Below are positions 26,729 to 35,015 of a stretch of 64,000 nucleotides of DNA, one piece after another. The stretch comes from Occultella aeris. GTDB taxonomy: Bacteria > Actinomycetota > Actinomycetes > Actinomycetales > Beutenbergiaceae. Position 1 is the stretch's first letter. Every line of letters begins with the position of its first letter. Location of the stretch: NCBI RefSeq assembly GCF_902703175.1, contig NZ_CACRYJ010000006.1:62001-126000 (forward strand). Reading direction: 5' to 3'. The notes beneath the pieces are model-generated. The model was given only the letters and a program-made list of their open reading frames with translations. It did no database searches and had not been told where the DNA came from. The translations under genes were made by a program, and so were the position numbers.

Positions 26729-27273
26729 CGCTGCAGTTTCTGCAGGCCGAGGGCGATCAGGCCGGTCACGGCGCCGAACAGGGTTTGTGTCGCGAGGATC
26801 GGGATCGCCGCGAACGGGAGGGCGGTCAGGCCGCTGCCCAGCCCGGCGGGCGCGAGCAGGACGTCGACGCCCAGCGTGATCACGCCGGCGGCAAGGCCGG
26901 CGAGAGTCAGTGTTGCCAGTGGTCGTGCGGCCCGGGCGAGCAGGACCACGAGGATCCAGGCGATTGCGATGACCGAGCGCACCGCGATGGCACGTTCCGG
27001 CCCGCCGAACTGGTCGGCGATCGGGGTGGCCGCGGTCAGCGGCCAGAGCAGGGTCAGGGCGCCGAGTCCGATGATGAGCGCCCAGGACAGTGGCGCCCTG
27101 GTCGGCGTCTGGGATCCGGGCTGCGGAGTGCCGGGCCGGCCGGAGTTCGCCTGCGTGCCGGGCCGCGGGGCGTCGGCCCAGCCTGGGTTCGTGGGCGCGG
27201 CGTCCGCAACCGGCGCCTGGTACGGCGCCGGCGGAGTGGTGCCGGGGGTGTGTCGTTCGGGCTGTGTATTCAT
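26725..27273 (-). CDS. Four-helix membrane protein of unknown function, operon partner of the multicopper oxidase
   Basis: I do not recognise the family. The 182-residue protein has a Pro/Gly/Thr-rich cytosolic N terminus (about 60 residues), then about four membrane helices (ALIIGLGALTLLWPL, AIAVRSVIAIAWILVVLL, LTLAGLAAGVITLGVDVLL, AIPILATQTLFGAVTGLIALGL). Its ATG is seven bases after TAGCGT, part of a promoter that recurs twice more in the window, so the mRNA is probably leaderless. Its stop overlaps the start of the multicopper oxidase gene (ATGA), so the two are translationally coupled. Confidence 0.75.
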   Translation of the reverse strand: MNTQPERHTPGTTPPAPYQAPVADAAPTNPGWADAPRPGTQANSGRPGTPQPGSQTPTRAPLSWALIIGLGALTLLWPLTAATPIADQFGGPERAIAVRSVIAIAWILVVLLARAARPLATLTLAGLAAGVITLGVDVLLAPAGLGSGLTALPFAAIPILATQTLFGAVTGLIALGLQKLQR

Positions 27274-27279
27274 GTCTTC

Positions 27280-27311
27280 GACGCTAGGAACCCACGGCCC
27301 TGCGCACATCG
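27280..27311 (-). promoter_or_regulatory. Shared promoter motif, copy A (CGATGTGCGC-N11-TTCCTAGCG)
   Basis: On the minus strand CGATGTGCGC (27311-27302), 11 bases and TTCCTAGCG (27290-27282) lie just ahead of the membrane protein and oxidase operon. TAGCGT ends seven bases before the ATG at 27273. Copies with the same internal spacing are at 56038-56067 and 62812-62841. Confidence 0.6.
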
Positions 27312-27416
27312 GCCCGCGGGCGCGTGCGGCCGTCGCAGGTTGTTGGCCGTGGGTATCGCCTCCAGGCGACACCGATCCGCGACCGATGCGGGATGTCCCC
27401 CAGGGGTGGTTCTTCC

Positions 27417-27422
27417 TAGGGT
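27417..27422 (+). promoter_or_regulatory. -10 element of a probable leaderless promoter (histidine kinase 2)
   Basis: TTCC TAGGGT is followed by six bases (GGGTCC) and ATG 27429. It shares the TTCCTAG start with promoter copy A on the other strand of the same intergenic region. Confidence 0.5.
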
Positions 27423-27428
27423 GGGTCC

Positions 27429-28595
27429 ATGCGAACCGGCACGAGACCCGGCGACGTGGACCCCCGGGTCCTCGACGTGCTCCTCGGCGTCGGCATCGCG
27501 ATGGGCGTCGCGCTGGTGATCCTGGCCGATCCGGGCCGGATCGACCCGGCCCCCGCCCCGGTTGCCGCGTACCTGTTCGCCGTCGGCTTCGGCCTGCTGA
27601 TGGCGGGACGACGGCGCTACCCTCGGCTCGTCCTGGTGCTCACCGTCGTCGGCATCTTCGTCTACTACGCGCTCGGCTTCCCGCCGATCGGGATCGCGCT
27701 GCCGGCCTCCGCCGCGCTGTACTCCGCCGCCGAACAGGGCCACACCTGGTGGGCGGTCGTGCTGAGTGCCCTGCTCACCGGCGTGGCCGCCTACTTCCGG
27801 ATCGCCGAGGGCCAGCCGACGGCGTATCTGCTCGGGTACGAGCTCCTCACCAACGTCGCGCTTGTCGCGGCCGCGATCGCGCTCGGAGTGAGCGTGCGGG
27901 CGCGGCGCCAAGCCCGGGTCCAGGCCGCGCGGATCGCGGCGCTCACCAGCGCCGAGCAGCAGCACCGCACCGATCAGCGGCTGCAGACCGAACGGGTGCA
28001 GATCGCCCGGGACATCCATGACGTCGTGGGCCACACCCTGTCCGTGGTCGCCGTGCACGCGAACGTCGCGGACGAGGCGATCGGCCACGACGACGCGGCC
28101 GCGCACCGGGCCGTCGCCCAGATCCGGGCGACCACGGCACAGACCATGGGGGAGCTGCGGGCCACCGTCCGGCTGCTTCGCGACCCCGGCACGGTCGCCC
28201 CGGGCCTGGCTGGGTTGGCCCGGCTCACCGAGCCCGCACGGGAGGCCGGACTGACGGTCGAGACCACCGTCGACGTCTCGAACGGCGCCCTCTCGGGTGC
28301 GATCGACGCGGCCGCGTACCGGATCGTCCAGGAGTCCCTGACGAACGTGCTCCGGCACGCGGACGCGCAGCGGGTCGAGATCGCCGCTCGGGTCACCGAC
28401 GGCACCCTGCACCTCGACGTGATCGACGACGGCGTTGGTCCCGTTCCCGCGCAGGGGGCCGAGGGTGGGGGTGGGCACGGCATCGCGGGCATGGCCGAGC
28501 GGGCCACCCTGCTCGGCGGCACCCTGACCGCCGGCCCGCGCGACGGCGGTGGGTTCGCCGTGCGGGCGTTGCTTCCTGCGAGGCTGGTCCGATGA
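27429..28595 (+). CDS. NarL-family sensor histidine kinase (two-component system 2)
   Basis: The 388-residue kinase has about four to five membrane segments within residues 18-160, a HisKA_3 region TERVQIARDIHDVVGHTLSVVAVH (acceptor His in DIHDVVGH), and an HATPase domain (YRIVQESLTNVLRHADA; DVIDDGVGP; GHGIAGMAERATLLGG). It lacks an extracytoplasmic sensor domain. Its stop overlaps the start of the response regulator gene (ATGA). It is divergent from the multicopper oxidase operon, which could be its target, but no binding site can be proven. Confidence 0.93.
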   Translation: MRTGTRPGDVDPRVLDVLLGVGIAMGVALVILADPGRIDPAPAPVAAYLFAVGFGLLMAGRRRYPRLVLVLTVVGIFVYYALGFPPIGIALPASAALYSAAEQGHTWWAVVLSALLTGVAAYFRIAEGQPTAYLLGYELLTNVALVAAAIALGVSVRARRQARVQAARIAALTSAEQQHRTDQRLQTERVQIARDIHDVVGHTLSVVAVHANVADEAIGHDDAAAHRAVAQIRATTAQTMGELRATVRLLRDPGTVAPGLAGLARLTEPAREAGLTVETTVDVSNGALSGAIDAAAYRIVQESLTNVLRHADAQRVEIAARVTDGTLHLDVIDDGVGPVPAQGAEGGGGHGIAGMAERATLLGGTLTAGPRDGGGFAVRALLPARLVR

Positions 28596-29284
28596 CGATG
28601 CCCACTCCGGATCCCGCCGCCCCGATCCGCATCCTCATGGCCGACGACTCCACCCTGGTCCGCGCGGGTCTGCTCGCGCTCGCCACCCACGAGGGTGACA
28701 TCGAGGTCGTCGCCCAGGCCGGCAACGGGCGTGAGGCGCTCGAGCAGGCCCGGCGCACCCACCCCGACGTTGTCCTCATGGACCTGCGGATGCCGGTGAT
28801 GGACGGGATCGAGGCGACCGCCGCCATCGGCGCCGACCCGGACCTGGCCGACGTCCGCGTGCTCGTGCTGACCACGTTCGACGAGGACTCCGACATCCTC
28901 GAGGCGATTCGCGCGGGGGCGAGCGGCTACCTGCTCAAGGACGTTGCGCCGTCGGAGCTGCGGTCCGCGATCCGGAGGGTCGCCGCGGGGGAGGCGACGC
29001 TCTCCCCGGCGGTCACGCGAACGCTGATGCGCCAGGTCGCGGACGCCCCGGTGCAGCGGACCGCTCCCGGCGTGCTCGACTCCCTCACCGAGCGGGAACG
29101 GGAGGTGCTCACGCTGATCGGCCGTGGGCGCTCCAACCAGGAGGTGGCGGCGGAACTGTTCCTCAGCCCGGCCACGGCCCGCACGTACGCGAGCCGGTTG
29201 CTGAGCAAGCTGGACGCGCGCGACCGGGCTCAGCTCGTGGTGCTCGCTTACGAGTCCGGCCTGGTCAGCCCCGGCTGGGACTGA
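28592..29284 (+). CDS. NarL/FixJ-type response regulator (two-component system 2)
   Basis: The 230-residue protein has a receiver domain (RILMADDSTLVRAGLLAL; phospho-Asp in DVVLMDLRMPVMDGIEAT; VLTTFDEDSDI; LLKDVAPSEL) and a GerE-type DNA-binding domain (LTEREREVLTLIGRGRSNQEVAAELFLSPATARTYASRLL). It is translationally coupled to the preceding kinase and is convergent with the ychJ-like gene. Confidence 0.94.
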   Translation: MTMPTPDPAAPIRILMADDSTLVRAGLLALATHEGDIEVVAQAGNGREALEQARRTHPDVVLMDLRMPVMDGIEATAAIGADPDLADVRVLVLTTFDEDSDILEAIRAGASGYLLKDVAPSELRSAIRRVAAGEATLSPAVTRTLMRQVADAPVQRTAPGVLDSLTEREREVLTLIGRGRSNQEVAAELFLSPATARTYASRLLSKLDARDRAQLVVLAYESGLVSPGWD

Positions 29285-29328
29285 GTTCGAAGGGGCGGGG
29301 CGCGCACTGCCTCGCCGGGACGACCGGG

Positions 29329-29718
29329 CTACCGGTCGATGTCACCGTCGACGTAGACCCAGCGGCCGGCCCGCCGCGTGAAGGAGCTCCGCTCGTGCAG
29401 CTCGCCTGGGCCGGCGGCGGTGGAGTACCTGGCCCGGAACTCGACGACCCCCTCGGTGTCGTCCGGACCGCCGGCGTCGGTGGCCACGATCGTCAGGCCG
29501 AGCCACGTGAGCCCCGGCGTGGCTTCGATCTCGTCGGGCCGGGTGCGCGGGTGCCAGGTCCGGAACACGTGGTCCAACGCCCCGACGGCGTAGCCGCAGT
29601 ACCGGGATCGCATCAGTTCCGCCGCGGTGCTCGCGTACCGCTCCTGCCGGTGCAGTGGGCCGCAACAGGCGTCGTAGGTCGCGCCGCTACCGCACGGGCA
29701 TGGCCGAGTCAGGCTCAC
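29329..29718 (-). CDS. ychJ: YchJ-family SEC-C metal-binding protein
   Basis: The 129-residue protein begins with an SEC-C zinc motif (CPCGSGATYDACCGPLH) followed by ELMRSRYCGYAVGALDHVFRTWHP and a NTF2-like core (WLGLTIVATDAGG, GVVEFRARY, HERSSFTRRAGRWVYVDGD). This is the UPF0225/YchJ pattern. The molecular function is not established. Its start overlaps the stop of the upstream hypothetical gene by four bases. Confidence 0.88.
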   Translation of the reverse strand: MSLTRPCPCGSGATYDACCGPLHRQERYASTAAELMRSRYCGYAVGALDHVFRTWHPRTRPDEIEATPGLTWLGLTIVATDAGGPDDTEGVVEFRARYSTAAGPGELHERSSFTRRAGRWVYVDGDIDR

Positions 29719-30329
29719 CCGTCGAAGCCGTTACGCAGGAACGTGACCACGGCGTCCGGCAGAGCCGCCAGGGCCTTCGCCGCGGAGCCGACGTGTACCG
29801 AGGTGGCGCCGTTCCAGTCGCTCAGCTCGATCCGCCCGTCGACCACCCAGTGCGTGCCGATCTGCTCGCGATCGACCACCACGCCGTAGCGCCTCGCCTC
29901 GAGCGGACTACCGCCGGGTGGGGTGACGGTCTCGGTGGCTTGCCGCTCGAGCGTGGCCCGGTCGGCGCCGTCGACCGGGTCGGAGTCATCGAGGCGGATG
30001 TATCGCACGGCCGGCTCGCCGGATGTGATGAGGTCCGCGAGCAGCACGAACTCTCCGTAGCTCGGCATCGTGTCCGCGTCCAGACCCGAGCCCAACCGGT
30101 CCACGTTCGAGCGTTGCCCGTCCGGCTCGGACCGGAACGTCGCCCACTCCCACGTGCGCGCCCCGTGGGCGAACCGGATCACAGACTCGGCGCGGTAATA
30201 GGTGTCGCCGTCGAGCGGGTACGCGACCCGGGTCCGCAGGACCAGGTCGTCGAAGAGGCGGTGCAGGGCGCCGTCGGGCGCCCCTGGCGAACTCGCACTG
30301 CCCGAGTGGAAGGTCTCCCAGCGGTCCAT
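29715..30329 (-). CDS. Uncharacterised protein coupled to ychJ
   Basis: I do not recognise a family. The 204-residue soluble protein begins MDRWETFHSGSASSPGAPDG and contains TYYRAESVIRFAHGARTWEWATFRS, FVLLADLITSGEPAVRYIRLDD, RYGVVVDREQIGTHWVVDGRIEL and a C-terminal AAKALAALPDAVVTFLRNGF. There is no signal peptide or membrane segment. It is read together with ychJ (ATGA overlap). Start 30329 is chosen over 30365 because the extra residues would run towards the stop of the neighbouring response regulator gene and carry no signal. Confidence 0.65.
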   Translation of the reverse strand: MDRWETFHSGSASSPGAPDGALHRLFDDLVLRTRVAYPLDGDTYYRAESVIRFAHGARTWEWATFRSEPDGQRSNVDRLGSGLDADTMPSYGEFVLLADLITSGEPAVRYIRLDDSDPVDGADRATLERQATETVTPPGGSPLEARRYGVVVDREQIGTHWVVDGRIELSDWNGATSVHVGSAAKALAALPDAVVTFLRNGFDG

Positions 30330-30349
30330 GCACCCAACCTGCCAGACCG

Positions 30350-31069
30350 CTACGCCTCCAGCCACCCGCCGTCGTGCACGAGCAGTGCGATCTGGGTGCG
30401 GTTGCCCACCCCGAGCTTGGTCAGGACCGTCGAGACGTACGCCTTCACGGTGGCCACGGACAGGAACAGCGCGCTCGCGATCTCCGCGTTCGTGGCACCG
30501 CGAGCGATCTCGCGGGCCACTTCCGCCTCCCGCTCGCTGAGCCGGTCCAAGCGCTTTCGGGCGGCCTCGCGGGGGCCGACCTCGCCGACCGTGCGGGCGA
30601 TGAGATGCCGGGTGACCTCGGGCGAGAGCACCGCGTCGCCGTTGGCCACCCTGGCCAGCGCGGTGACGATGTCGGTGGGCGGCGTGTCCTTGAGCAAGTA
30701 CCCGCTCGCGCCGGCCCGCAGTGCCCCGACGATCTCGGCGTCGGTGTGGAACGTGGTCAGCACCACGACCTCCGGTGCGCCGGGGGCCGAGCGCAGCCGC
30801 TCGGTCGCGGTGATCCCGTCCACCCGCGGCATCCGCAGGTCCATCAGCACCACGTCGCAGGGATGCGCGGCGAGGGCATCGGGGACCTCATCGCCGTCGC
30901 CCGCCTCGCCGACCACCCGCACCGTGGTCCCGGCGGCGCTCGTGCCGTCGAGCATCATGGTCAGCCCGGCCCGGACGAGTGCGTCGTCGTCGACCAGCAG
31001 GACCCGGAGCGTGCGCTCCGGCTCCGATCCTTGCGTTCCTGCCTCAGCGCTGCGGGTCACCGTGGCCAT
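30350..31069 (-). CDS. NarL/FixJ-type response regulator (two-component system 3)
   Basis: The 239-residue protein has about 25 N-terminal residues ahead of the receiver domain (RVLLVDDDALVRAGLTMML; DVVLMDLRMPRVDGITAT; VLTTFHTDAEIVGAL; LLKDTPPTDI), then a LuxR-type helix-turn-helix (LSEREAEVAREIARGATNAEIASALFLSVATVKAYVSTVL). It overlaps the end of its kinase gene by 13 bases. Confidence 0.92.
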   Translation of the reverse strand: MATVTRSAEAGTQGSEPERTLRVLLVDDDALVRAGLTMMLDGTSAAGTTVRVVGEAGDGDEVPDALAAHPCDVVLMDLRMPRVDGITATERLRSAPGAPEVVVLTTFHTDAEIVGALRAGASGYLLKDTPPTDIVTALARVANGDAVLSPEVTRHLIARTVGEVGPREAARKRLDRLSEREAEVAREIARGATNAEIASALFLSVATVKAYVSTVLTKLGVGNRTQIALLVHDGGWLEA

Positions 31070-32226
31070 GGTAGCCACGCGGTGACCCGGAAACCCCGCG
31101 CGTGCGGTCCGTGCGTGAGCCGGCCGTGCGCGAGGTCCACCCGCTCGGCCAGGCCGATGAGGCCGGCCGAGGAGCCCACGAGCGTCGCATCGGCGGGCCG
31201 GGCCGGGGCGTCGTTGCTGACCTCGATGTTCAGGCCCACGCCCGGCTCGCCGTCGACGCGCACCCGGACCGGTGCGCCCGGTGCGTGTTTGCGGGCGTTC
31301 GTCAGGGCCTCCTGCACGATCCGGTAGCCGGTCCGTGCACTCGCACCGGGCAGGCTCGTCGGGTCCGCGTAGCCGGCGGAGTAGTCGATGTCCATGCCCG
31401 AGGCGCGGGCCGTGGCGATCAGCGAGGCGATCTCGGGCACGTCGGGCTGCGGACGGGGCCGGTCCGGTCCGTCGCCGTCGGGCAGCCGGAGCACACCGAT
31501 CACCTCGCGGAGGTCCTCGAGGGCCTCGTGGGTTCCGGTGCGCAGCACCCCGGCGGCCCGGGCGACCTGCTCGGGCGGTGCGTCCGGCCGGTACTCCAGC
31601 GCACCGGCGTACGTGGCCAGCAGCGACAACCGGTGGGCCAGCACGTCGTGCATCTCGCGGGCGATCCGGGACCGCTCGGCGAGCCGGGCCTCGTCCGCGT
31701 GCCGGTCCCGGTCCGCCTCGGCGAGGGCAGCCCGCTCCAGCAGGGATCTGATCAGCTCCTCGCGGGAGCGCAACAGGGCGCCGACACCGAGCAGGGCCGC
31801 GTGCGCGGCCGCGTCGAGCAGCACGAACCAGAAGGTGTCGATGCCGGGCATCGGCCGCCACAGGAACTGCACCAGGTTGGCGCCGAACCCGATCACGGCG
31901 ATCCCGACGGCGTCCGGCAGCGGGGCGTTCCGGGCCACGTAGTAGGTGCCCATGGTGGACCCGGTGGTCGCGACGGGGGACAGCGTCGCCAACAGGGCGA
32001 GCGCGGCAGCGCCCGCCACCGGCCGGCGCACCAGCACCGGCACACACAGCACCGACGCCACGGCGACGCCGACGTCCAGGGCCACGAACGCCGTCGACGA
32101 CGCGTTCGAGATCAGGCCCACCAGGGTCAGACCGGCCAGCGCCGCCAGAGCGAGCATCATCACGGCCGTGGCCTGCGGCGGCGGACGCCGCGCATCGACG
32201 GCGCAGACATCCTGGAGCGTCCTCAT
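31057..32226 (-). CDS. NarL-family sensor histidine kinase (two-component system 3)
   Basis: The 389-residue kinase has an N-terminal membrane block (ATAVMMLALAALAGLTLVGLI, FVALDVGVAVASVLCVPVLV, VAGAAALALLATLSPVA and more), a HisKA_3 region RSRIAREMHDVLAHRLSLLATY (acceptor His in EMHDVLAH) and an HATPase domain (YRIVQEALTNARKHAPG; SAGLIGLAERVDLAHG). ATG 32226 is preceded by TACGCT with six bases between, a leaderless arrangement that fixes the start. It is divergent from a DUF6069-like membrane protein gene. Confidence 0.92.
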   Translation of the reverse strand: MRTLQDVCAVDARRPPPQATAVMMLALAALAGLTLVGLISNASSTAFVALDVGVAVASVLCVPVLVRRPVAGAAALALLATLSPVATTGSTMGTYYVARNAPLPDAVGIAVIGFGANLVQFLWRPMPGIDTFWFVLLDAAAHAALLGVGALLRSREELIRSLLERAALAEADRDRHADEARLAERSRIAREMHDVLAHRLSLLATYAGALEYRPDAPPEQVARAAGVLRTGTHEALEDLREVIGVLRLPDGDGPDRPRPQPDVPEIASLIATARASGMDIDYSAGYADPTSLPGASARTGYRIVQEALTNARKHAPGAPVRVRVDGEPGVGLNIEVSNDAPARPADATLVGSSAGLIGLAERVDLAHGRLTHGPHARGFRVTAWLPWPR

Positions 32227-32232
32227 GGCCTC

Positions 32233-32238
32233 AGCGTA
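32233..32238 (-). promoter_or_regulatory. -10 element of a probable leaderless promoter (histidine kinase 3)
   Basis: On the minus strand TTCC TACGCT is followed by six bases (GAGGCC) and ATG 32226. Confidence 0.5.
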
Positions 32239-32272
32239 GGAAGCGGGGGCCCGCGGCGGATACTGCCGAAGG

Positions 32273-32328
32273 TCGGTACCGGTCCCGCCCGACGGCCGGG
32301 CCCGGGTGGACCCACGGCCGGTACCGGC
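32273..32328. promoter_or_regulatory. Paired GGTACC-centred palindromes between histidine kinase 3 and the DUF6069-like gene
   Basis: TCGGTACCGG (32273-32282) and the perfect palindrome GCCGGTACCGGC (32317-32328) share the core CGGTACCGG with centres about 45 bp apart in the divergent intergenic region. They could be binding sites for the adjacent response regulator. High GC makes such palindromes less rare, hence the moderate confidence. Confidence 0.4.
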
Positions 32329-32403
32329 GGCGCCGTGATCTCGCGACGGTGGAACCGGCGGCCGCACCGTGCGGCACCGACGTCACCGAAGGAGTGATTC
32401 GAG

Positions 32404-32868
32404 ATGACCAACACGACCTCGACCCCAGCCACCACCACCTCGACCAGGGCCACGATGTCGACGCCGGCGCGCCGTCTGCGCCGGACCCTCGCGGTCGGCG
32501 GCGCCGTCGCCGTCGGGGTGGGCGTCTGGCTGATCGCCGTGCCCGTCCTCGGCGCGGACCTGTCGGTGACCATGGCGGAGGGCACCACGCAGATCGGACT
32601 CGGCTCCGTCATCGTCGCGTGCGTGGTCGCCGGACTGGCCGGGTGGGGCTCGCTTGCCGTGCTCGAGCGGCTGACGACCGGCGCCGCGAAGATCTGGGCC
32701 CTGCTCGCCGTCGCGGTCACCGTGGTCTCCCTGTTCGGCCCGGTCGGGCAGGCGACCTCGCTCGAGGCTGCCCTCGCCCTCGGTGCCATGCACCTGGGCG
32801 TGGGCGCCGCGCTGATCGGGCTGCTGCCGGTGCGCGGAGCCGGCCGCGCCGCTGGCGGTGACCGGTGA
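32404..32868 (+). CDS. DUF6069-like four-helix membrane protein
   Basis: The 154-residue protein has a Thr/Ser-rich N terminus, a basic patch (ARRLRRTL) and four membrane segments (VGGAVAVGVGVWLIAVPVLG, GSVIVACVVAGLAGWGSLAVL, WALLAVAVTVVSLFGP, ALALGAMHLGVGAALIGLLPV). This matches the small DUF6069-type membrane proteins often encoded beside LuxR-type two-component systems in actinobacteria. GGAGTGATTCGAG precedes the ATG. It is divergent from two-component system 3, whose target it may be. Its stop overlaps the start of the degraded methyltransferase gene. Confidence 0.75.
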   Translation: MTNTTSTPATTTSTRATMSTPARRLRRTLAVGGAVAVGVGVWLIAVPVLGADLSVTMAEGTTQIGLGSVIVACVVAGLAGWGSLAVLERLTTGAAKIWALLAVAVTVVSLFGPVGQATSLEAALALGAMHLGVGAALIGLLPVRGAGRAAGGDR

Positions 32869-33409
32869 TGACCGCACGCATGGACGCCCCAGCGCGCGCC
32901 GCTCTCCTGGCTCCCCTCACCGGGACCGTGTTGGAGATCGGCGCCGGGGACGGCGTCAACCTGGCCGGTTTCGGCCCGGACGTCACGTGGCACGGCATCG
33001 AGCCGAACGGCAGCAGCCGGAGCGCTCTGCTGGCTCGGGCGCCGACGCCTCGGTCGAGGCGGTGGTGAGCACCACGGTGCTCTGCACGGTCGGCGACCCG
33101 ACGGCGGCGCTCGGCGAGGTCCGGCGGGTGCTGGTCCCCGGTGGTCGGTTCGTGTTCTGGGAGCACGTGGCCGCCCCGGCCCGGACCCTGGTGCGCGCGG
33201 CGCAGGAGGTCTGGACCTGCCGGGCGCCCGACGGGTGCCACGCGAACCGCGACACGCTCGCGACCATCCGCGCCGCGGGCTTCGCCGCCGGTGCCGTCAC
33301 GCCCGTCAGGGTGCGGTTGTGCGGCCGGCGGCGGCCATCAGCCGCGGAACGGCACCCCGGCCGGGAGCAGAACTGTGGACGTCGGCTGAATGCGCATGTA
33401 GCATCCTGA
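32868..33409 (+). pseudogene. Degenerate class I SAM-dependent methyltransferase (frameshift plus internal deletion)
   Basis: The first frame (32868 to about 33050) carries the SAM-binding motif TVLEIGAGDGVNLAGF and a second strand WHGIEPNGSSR. The rest of the fold continues in a different frame (DASVEAVVSTTVLCTVGD, EVRRVLVPGGRFVFWEHVAAP, DTLATIRAAGF). Roughly 30 residues expected between the two parts are missing, so both a deletion and a frame change have occurred near 33040. The C-terminal frame ends at 33409. An intact homologue would be a UbiE-like methyltransferase of about 200 residues. A sequencing error alone would not restore the missing segment. Confidence 0.7.
33399..33404 (+). 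promoter_or_regulatory. -10 element of a probable leaderless promoter (tetR of the exporter operon)
   Basis: TAGCAT is followed by seven bases (CCTGAAC) and GTG 33412. Confidence 0.55.
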
Positions 33410-33420
33410 ACGTGCGTTCA
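33407..33420. promoter_or_regulatory. TetR operator overlapping the start codon (TGAACG-TG-CGTTCA)
   Basis: A perfect inverted repeat of two 6-base arms around TG covers the inferred transcription start and the GTG start codon at 33412. A related half-site TGAATGCGCA lies at 33388-33397. Binding here would block initiation, pointing to autorepression of the tetR-ABC operon. Confidence 0.6.
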
Positions 33421-34110
33421 ACCACGACCGGCACGGGCCGGTCCGCAGACGACCTGACCGCCCGCGCTCGCATCCGCGACGCGGCCGTCAGGCGTTTCGC
33501 GACCGACGGACTCGCCGCGCCGTTGCGGACCATCGCGGCCGACGCCGGGGTCAGCCCGGGCCTGATCCTGCACCACTTCGGCTCCCGGGACGGGCTGCGC
33601 GAGGAGTGCGACCAGTTCGTGCTGGACGAGATGTTCCGCGCTGATGACGAACTGCTGCGTGACGGCGGCGCGAGCACGGCCGCAGCCTGGCTGTCCGGCC
33701 TCGGTCAGCACAGTGCCATGGTCGGTTACATGCTGCGGCTCCTGCAGCACGGCGGGCCGGTGCTGACCGCGTTCGTGGACCGCATGGTCGCCGCCACCGA
33801 GGACTACCTCGCGGCCGGGGTCACGGACGGTTCGATCCGGCCGAGCCTGGCGCCGAAGGCCAGGGCGCGGTACATCGTCGAGTCCAGCCTCGGCGCCCTG
33901 CTGCTCCGGATGCCGGCGGCCCGGGACAGGCTCGACCTGGACGCGCTCGCGGACCTCCTGCAGGCCTACACCGAGGAGGTCACGGTGCCGAGCCTCGAGC
34001 TCTACACCGAGGGCCTGCTGGTCGACCGCAGCCTGCTGGACGCGTTCGCAGCCAGCCTGCCGGGCGAGTCCCCAGCCACCGAACCGGAAGAAGAAAGGCA
34101 ACAGAGATGA
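33412..34110 (+). CDS. TetR-family regulator of an ABC exporter
   Basis: The 232-residue protein has a TetR DNA-binding domain (RIRDAAVRRFATDGLAAPLRTIAADAGVSPGLILHHFGSRDGLR) and a C-terminal domain with VGYMLRLLQHGGPVLTAFVDRMV and ARYIVESSLGALLLRMP. The GTG start is fixed by the -10 box seven bases upstream; the frame stays open into the pseudogene. Its stop overlaps the ABC ATPase start (ATGA), so regulator and pump form one operon, as in many drug-responsive TetR-ABC loci. Confidence 0.9.
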   Translation: MRSTTTGTGRSADDLTARARIRDAAVRRFATDGLAAPLRTIAADAGVSPGLILHHFGSRDGLREECDQFVLDEMFRADDELLRDGGASTAAAWLSGLGQHSAMVGYMLRLLQHGGPVLTAFVDRMVAATEDYLAAGVTDGSIRPSLAPKARARYIVESSLGALLLRMPAARDRLDLDALADLLQAYTEEVTVPSLELYTEGLLVDRSLLDAFAASLPGESPATEPEEERQQR

Positions 34111-35012
34111 CCGCGATCCGCACCGAGAACCTCGTCAAGACGTTCGGCACCACCCGCGCGCTCGACGGGTTCGATCTGACGGTCGAGACCGGGCAGGTGG
34201 CCGGCTTCCTCGGCCCGAACGGCGCCGGGAAGTCGACCACGATCCGCGTCCTGCTCGGCATGCTGCGCGCGGACTCGGGCACCGCGACCGTGCTCGGCAT
34301 GGACCCCTTCCGCGACGCCGTCGCCGTGCACCGCCGCCTCGCCTACGTGGCCGGCGACGTGAGCCTGTGGCCGAACCTGACCGGAGGCGAGATCGTCGAC
34401 CTGCTCACCCGGATCCACCGCGGCACGAAGCGCCGGGACGCCCGCCGCAGCGACCTCCTCGAACGGTTCGAGCTGGACCCCACGAAGAAGGCACGCACGT
34501 ACTCCAAGGGCAACCGGCAGAAGGTCGCGCTCGTGGCCGCCCTGTGCACGGACGCCGAGCTGTACCTGTTCGACGAGCCGACCTCCGGGCTGGACCCGCT
34601 GATGGAGGCCGTGTTCACCGACGAGGTCCGCGCGCTGCGCGAGGCGGGGCGCACCGTGCTGCTGTCCAGCCACATCCTGGCCGAGGTGGAGAAACTCTGT
34701 GACACGGTCACGATCATCCGGTCCGGCCGTGCGGTCGAGACCGGCACGCTCGCCGACCTGCGTCACCTGACCCGTTCGTCGGTGACCGCGTCGACGGCAG
34801 CCGATCCCGCCCGCCTGGCCGGTCTGCCCGGCGTGCACGACCTCGTGGCCGAGGACTCACGGCTGCGGTTCGACGTCGACGACGCCCGGATCGGCGCCGT
34901 GCTGGTCGCGTTGACCGAGGCGGGCGTGTCGCACCTGACCGTTGCACCGCCGTCGCTCGAAGAGCTGTTCATGCGTCACTACGGCGACGAGACCGGCGAA
35001 GCGGGGGTCTGA
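34107..35012 (+). CDS. ABC exporter ATP-binding protein (antibiotic-export type)
   Basis: The 301-residue ATPase has Walker A GFLGPNGAGKSTTIR, the signature YSKGNRQKVALVAALC, Walker B LYLFDEPTSGLDP and the switch LLSSHILAEVEKL. The C-terminal extension of about 90 residues (VHDLVAEDSRLRFDVDD) is the DrrA-type regulatory tail. It pairs with the 562-residue permease encoded three bases downstream. Substrates of this type include polyketide-like drugs; the specific one is unknown. Confidence 0.92.
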   Translation: MTAIRTENLVKTFGTTRALDGFDLTVETGQVAGFLGPNGAGKSTTIRVLLGMLRADSGTATVLGMDPFRDAVAVHRRLAYVAGDVSLWPNLTGGEIVDLLTRIHRGTKRRDARRSDLLERFELDPTKKARTYSKGNRQKVALVAALCTDAELYLFDEPTSGLDPLMEAVFTDEVRALREAGRTVLLSSHILAEVEKLCDTVTIIRSGRAVETGTLADLRHLTRSSVTASTAADPARLAGLPGVHDLVAEDSRLRFDVDDARIGAVLVALTEAGVSHLTVAPPSLEELFMRHYGDETGEAGV

Positions 35013-35015
35013 GCC

